From: Myotis daubentonii
Lineage: Eukaryota > Chordata > Mammalia > Chiroptera > Vespertilionidae
Direction of reading: 5' to 3'
Length of the DNA: 64,000 nt
Assembly (NCBI RefSeq): GCF_963259705.1
Contig: NC_081846.1
Coordinates: 54,217,205 to 54,281,204 of the forward strand
Below are positions 58,771 to 64,000 of this stretch, in pieces. The notes under the pieces were generated by a model. The model was not told the origin of the DNA and did no database searches. It saw nothing but the letters and a program-made list of their open reading frames with translations. Position 1 is the first letter of the stretch. Each line of letters begins with the position of its first letter. Made by a program: the position numbers and the translations under genes.

Positions 58771-60540
58771 GTTTTTTTAATTTTTTGTGTAACAGATATT
58801 GAGCTAGCATGACCATAATGAGGTCGCAGCACCTCTGTTTTTGTGATGCACTCTGCCTGCAAAGCAGTTCAGTAAAGTTGACCTTCCCTTGCCCCTGGAT
58901 GAACACTCAGACACATCTAGGACTTTTCTAGATACTCTCGGGTATCTATGTCGGGACAAGGACACCCTATAGTCGCTAAAGTAGCAAATGGAGCTTTTAA
59001 ATGTAGTAATTAGAATATCTTATCCAATCAGAAACTGGCCCCTTGCTTGGGCTGCTTCTCTGTGGGTGGCTTATTCTCCACCTTGTGCTTTCTCCTCCCT
59101 CCCTCCACAGCTTGGTAGGCAGTGTCCCTGTTGGAGCCAGAGCCAAGAGAAGAGGGAAAACGGATAAGGGGATAAGAAATGTCCATCCTGAAACTGGCTT
59201 TGTTTAAAATGTTTACAATTGGGTCTTTCTTTCATGGACACTTTCATAGGTGTCTGTAGGGTCTCTCCTGGCTCCCTTCCCTGCAATTCCTGCATCCTGG
59301 AAGGGGCGGGGCAGACAGGTGCGTGCTATTTTGCTTGGGTTGTCAGGAATGTCTCTTTTTTAGTACTGAAAGGTGTGTCCTGGGAAGCCCCCCCCCCCCC
59401 AGGCCCAGGCAAACCAGAATGGTGGGTCACCTTAGTTGTGGGTACTTCAACAGCCCTTAATAACCTGGTATTAATTCTAATTTCTGGTTTCTGGCCCTTC
59501 ACCCCTTTAGGGCTTTAAGAGACAAAGCCTATGATAAACCCACATTGATTCACTGAGCCAAGTTACTCACATATCCAGTCCACAGGAAATATTCCTTTGC
59601 TCCTTTGAAATCTGAAAGTATGAACCCTCCATCCTGCCTGAATCCAAATATTTGCAGTTATCATCTCCAAAAGCACAGAGAAAGCAGGTCCCCATGCCTC
59701 CCTTCCCCTTTCCTGGAGAGAATCGTGTATCCTGGGCCCATAGGACATATTCCTTCCATCACCTCTGAGAGAGTCTGATGACGGCCAAGGGGATCCTCAG
59801 GAAGATTCCCGCTCCTCATGGATGAGGTCAAGTCCACACGTAGCCCCTGTGAGTATATGGTGAGTTCATAAATAACCCTAACCTGGGGCCACCTACTTTG
59901 TTTACACTATACGGTACGATCATAAAGGCCTTATTACGTTTCTTTCAAAAAGCTAAATAATTTTAATAACATAATTTAAAAATAAAACGTATTTTAGATA
60001 AAGTAATAGTAATAAATAACAGATTTAATAATATAAGATTTTAATAAAAAACAAGGCTAGCAGTTTATCCTATTGTCATTGCCCTCTTTGGTTTTCCAAG
60101 GTATAAATTGGGCACTAGTCCTCTCAGAATCCCAACTGCAAGAAACATAGTTCAAAACCTTTGAGGTCTCCTCTTAGTAAATAAAGTGGGAGCACCACCA
60201 TTCCCTAGGATGGAGCAACTGTTCTTCTCAGAGAAACGATGAAAAATTCTCCTCCAGGTGAACCCTTTCCATATAAAAGGGGTCGCGGGGCTTGACGCCA
60301 TGGAATGTAAACTTTGCATATTGTGATCTGATGATAGAATAGCACATCAAGTCCATCTCGGGGTCCACAGTCTCCAACTTGAATTTTAATGCTCTATTAC
60401 ACAAGGTTATCCAACAAAAAAAACTCTACCCAGTAGGTTGCACCTATGACAGATTGTATTTGTGAAAACTAAGCACAGCAATATTCATGTTCCACAAACT
60501 CTCCTAGAATCTTGACATCTTTCCATCAAGCACTGAAGTG
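58771..60540. other. Intergenic stretch without assigned features
   Basis: A run of C (12 bases) lies at about 59390-59401. Parts have the look of old LTR sequence (GACCTCTGAG..., GTATAAATTGGGC at 60100), but I could not assign them. Confidence 0.35.
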
Positions 60541-60544
60541 TATC

Positions 60545-60756
60545 CTTCTCTCTTTGAATATGGGACACCTCAGTGACTCACTTCTAACAGAAACAGCGTA
60601 GTGGAAGCCTGACTTCCCGGACTAGGCTAAAAACGGCAATATTATTTATATTATTTCTAGCTAGTTCTCCTCTTCTCTCTTCTCTTCTCTTCTCTTCTCT
60701 TCTCTTCTCTTCTCTTCTCTTCTCTTCTCTTCTCTTCTCTTCTCTTCTCTTCTCCT

Positions 60757-60820
<64 letters not shown>

Positions 60821-61320
60821 AAACAGGACCAGCTACATAATTTGTGGGAACCAGTGTAAAATGAAAACTAGCCCCTTATTCAAAGATTAAACATTTCATG
60901 ACAATGACAACAAAACACAGACCCAGCACAGGCTCCATTTGAGTGTGGGGCCCTGTGTGACTGCACTGGTCACACAGGCCCAGAAAGCCAGCCCTGCTCA
61001 AGATGCTCACCCCAGACAACCCGCCACCAAGCTGAGGGAAAGCCCAGGCCACATGGAGAAGCCACGTGTGGCTCTCCCATTAACACCCCCAGAAAAGTCC
61101 CTCAGCCAACAGCCAGGTCATCCACCAGACAGAGTGAGCAAGTTTTCAGATAATTTCAGCCCCAGACTTCCAGTCTTCTGGATGAGACCTCAGATCTCAT
61201 TGAAACAAGCTGTCCTCACTGTGCCCTGTCCAAAGAACTCATGAACATAATAACAGTTGGTGTGTTTTTTCACACCACTAAGTCTTGTGGTTGTTACACG
61301 TGGTAACTATAAGAGCGTCA
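60545..61320 (+). mobile_element. MLT1-type LTR (ERVL-MaLR), interrupted
   Basis: CAGTGACTCACTTCTAACAG and GACTTCCCGGACTAGGC fit the left part of MLT1. CAGCCAACAGCCAGGTC, GAACTCATGAACATAATAAC and CACCACTAAGTCTTGTGG fit its right part. Between them lie an expanded CT-rich microsatellite and a second old repeat (about 60830-61000). Confidence 0.6.
60672..60820. repeat. (TTCTC)n pentanucleotide then (CT)n microsatellite
   Basis: About 17 TTCTC units (60672-60758) grade into about 30 CT units. Pure pyrimidine over about 150 bases. Confidence 0.95.
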
Positions 61321-63070
61321 TTTACAGACACAGCTTATGAAAGCCCAGTCACACCTACTCTCTCTAGGCTGCATGACATCTGCCTGTCATCTGTACCCAC
61401 AGACACCCGTCCTCCCCAATGTTGTTGAGAAAGCACTAACTTTCTGCACTGCAACCACCACAACCCCCTAGAGACAGAGCCCGAAACCTCCCCCGTTGCC
61501 TGAGGCAGCCCTGCCTTTGGCACCTCTGCCAGCGTCCAACCTTCCTCATCCTTCACGTAAGGTTCTGCAGCTCCTTGCATAGGACTTCGGCATCAGGCTG
61601 GAGGACCACGGAGACTGCCTGGCCCTGATACCATGAACCCCCCTTTAGGAATACTCAGTCATGAGTCAAACTCCTGATTTTACATTTGAAGTCAGCCTTC
61701 TGCAGCCATATATATTCAATTATCCTGATGGCGTGGCTTCAGAACCTACACATCATTTATGTCAGGTTTTCTATGAAAATGAGGGTCTGAGACCCAAACC
61801 TCAAAGTGTTTGAAACCCAACTTTTTCATTAGTGAAGAAGCACAGCACAATCTGTAGTCGCGTACAAATTTGTTATTTGACTTAAGTAGCTATTGAGGCC
61901 AATGAGTCTGTCTTTCTGCCGCTTTATTTGAGCACCTTTGGGAGCCATATCTATCAGAATTTAACACACTCAACACAAAGCAATTTAATACACCGTAGCA
62001 CTCTAGAAAAGAACTACAAAAGCAAAAATTCTAGCTGGAAGCTCAGACATTTTTTAGGTCTTACAAATTATGAAACCATGACCACTGACAGAAACCTATC
62101 CATTATACAAAATGACGTTATACCTTATTGTGGAAAACATAGGAATGTTCTCGAAGTAAATGGGCTTTTTACCATGTATGTTTATTCCATGCAACAATTA
62201 CCAAATTATCTATGTGCTCTACGCTTGTTAGTTCCAAAACTTAGCTGTTCGTAGTGAAAATGCCCTTTTGTTCCTGACTTTTCCTGTCAGTCATATATTA
62301 GTGTGTGTACCATTTTAAAGCCATGTACTCATTACCTTACATAATACATACTTTTAAAAAACCCAAATAGTCTCAAATTTTGAAAATGTTTCTTACGTTG
62401 CTCTGGCATGCAACTGCCAAACAAATATAAATTCAGATTTCTATCAAACTTGTTTTCCATACTCAAGCTATTCTCTGATTATTTGGAACACACCAAGTGC
62501 AATAGAAATTGAAGTTTAAAAAAAACTAAAATAAATAAGTATGATATCTTTAAAGGATTATGTTTAATTATTAAAACACAAATGTTGAAGTTTTTATTTT
62601 TTTCCCTCTTTTCTTTTTCCACAACCATGTCCAAATTAAACCAAGTAAGATTATGAAAATGCTCATGGTACAGGATCCCTATGGGACCATTCATATTGTT
62701 ATAATACTACAAAGTAGTAATACCAGTAAGCTATGAGGAAATGTTAATTCCTAGCTGGAAAATCCCAAAACAGGATGTTAGAGAGCAATGGAAAGTTGCC
62801 TTCTCTAGTGGTGTATGTACAGTTAAAGGCATTCCCAACCAAATTCTATTATGAGATAAATAGAAACATCACTTTTAAGCACTTTGGAATGTTCTCACAG
62901 TATTTGGCTTAGAGTAGACACTCGATTACAAGGTTGTTGAATAAACTAATAGGGCTCATTTCATTTTTTCTCCTCATCAACCTTCCAAGGTGGGTAATAC
63001 CATCACCATAACACATGGAAAGTCCTGGGTTATACAGCTACTCATCATGTGCAATATTCTTCCAACATTA
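61321..63070. other. Intergenic stretch without assigned features
   Basis: No gene or named repeat recognised; the open frames present are short and lack splice context. Confidence 0.4.
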
Positions 63071-63079
63071 CACACATCT

Positions 63080-63300
63080 GATGCAACACTCATTCATTCA
63101 TTGATTTACTCATTTGTTCATTCAATTCATCTACAAAGCCAAACTTGTGGCTAATACATGTGAAGAGCACACAATCCAAGGGGAAACAGAGAGAGGGAAC
63201 TCACACAGTGTGTTCCAGAGTAAGTAGTACAATAGAGGTCAAGTCAGGCAGGGCCCCTGGAGGAGTGTTTTTTAGCTGAATCCTAGAGTAGAGATAATGT
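63080..63300 (+). repeat. Ancient L2-like remnant
   Basis: TTACTCATTTGTTCATTCAA, GGGAACTCACACAGTGTG and GGCCCCTGGAGGAGTG resemble the same old repeat pattern seen at 48955. Confidence 0.35.
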
Positions 63301-63719
63301 AATGAAATTGTTTCAATTCATGTTGCCTAAATCAGCACTTCTCAAACTATGCTTGAAGGAACACTAATGTTTGGCTTAATATCAATAAATATTCTATGGA
63401 TGACGGAATATTTTAATTAGCAGCAGTTGCTCTGTGGTTTGACTTGGCATTTCATTCATTGTAAATTATTTAAGTTGGCCTACTGTTTCACAAATGAGTC
63501 TGCTGGGTTTGATCACTCAGAATTAGTCTGACATAATCTGGTTCATTTATGCAATAAGAACCCACAGGTGGCCTGACAGCTGAATATTGTGACCGGGTAG
63601 GATTAAGGCACAAGACCCCAGACAGAAGGGACAATTGTTAAACATTGCATAACCCCATACTCAGCCTTCCTGTAGCTGATAGTTGGGGTGGTTTTTAATT
63701 TTTTCCTCAAACATATATT

Positions 63720-63905
63720 CTTTTTTAAAAACATCTTCTTAATTATGGTTGACATACAATATTAATTTCAGGTATACAACATAATGATTGAACATTTATG
63801 TACCTTACAAAGTGATCATCACAATAAGTCTAGCAACCATCTGTCACCATGCATAGTTATTATGATATTATTGACCCTGTTCCTTACACTGTACATTACA
63901 TCCAG
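63720..63905 (-). mobile_element. L1 3' fragment, antisense
   Basis: TTAATTATGGTTGACATACA, TTCAGGTATACAACATAATG and GTGATCATCACAATAAGTC are a well-known L1 3' UTR complement. Confidence 0.7.
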
Positions 63906-63910
63906 GTGGC

Positions 63911-64000
63911 TTTTCTTTTTTAATATATTTTATTGAGTTTTTTACAGAGAGGAAGGGAGAGGGATGGAGAGTTAGAAACATCGATGAGAGAGAAACATCG
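63911..64000 (-). mobile_element. Ves SINE, antisense, cut by the window end
   Basis: TTTTAATATATTTTATTGAG, then the purine-rich GAGGAAGGGAGAGGG and ATCGATGAGAGAGAAACATC are the tail half of a Ves SINE. Confidence 0.85.

Overview
This window is vertebrate nuclear DNA, and the repeats point to a vesper bat (Vespertilionidae). It carries several tRNA-derived SINEs of the bat Ves type. It also has four short Helitrons that begin TCCTATA and end in a small hairpin followed by GGGCCTCTAG, which is the HeliBat pattern known from vesper bats. Coding density is very low: two recognisable protein-coding genes, both on the + strand, account for all convincing exons. The rest is intron, intergenic DNA and transposon fossils.

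Bases 1-14.25 kb hold the 3' end of FAP (fibroblast activation protein, a DPP4-family serine protease). Six terminal coding exons lie at 2198-13956, with a poly(A) signal at 14220. They carry all three catalytic positions and look intact. From 14.3 to 31.6 kb is intergenic DNA with Ves SINEs, a pile of L1 3' ends (22.1-24.2 kb), a Helitron and old L1/hAT remnants. A solo LTR ends about 0.3 kb before the next gene.

Bases 31.9-41.06 kb hold the complete proglucagon gene GCG: TATA box, six exons, consensus splice sites, 178 codons and two poly(A) signals. FAP upstream of GCG on the same strand matches mammalian synteny, so DPP4 is expected beyond the right edge. From 41 to 64 kb is intergenic: old L1 ORF2 fossils, three Helitrons, mariner/Tigger-type MITEs, a second LTR, MIR, L2 and MLT1 remnants, and a 2.3 kb L1 that keeps its 5' UTR and ORF1 but has lost nearly all of ORF2.

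The main discovery is inside GCG. The reading frame, signal peptide and splice sites are intact, but the hormones differ sharply from the near-invariant mammalian sequences. GLP-1 has Ser instead of Ala at its second residue (the DPP4 cleavage position), Phe for Val16 and Lys for Gln23. Its C-terminal processing and amidation motif G-R-G-R-R is changed to G-L-E-R-Q. Glucagon has four substitutions (S16A, Q24E, N28T, T29S). GLP-2 has seven, and the spacer before it is two residues shorter. The adjacent FAP exons are almost unchanged, so the divergence is specific to GCG. Comparisons with human proteins were made from memory of those well-known sequences; no database search was run.
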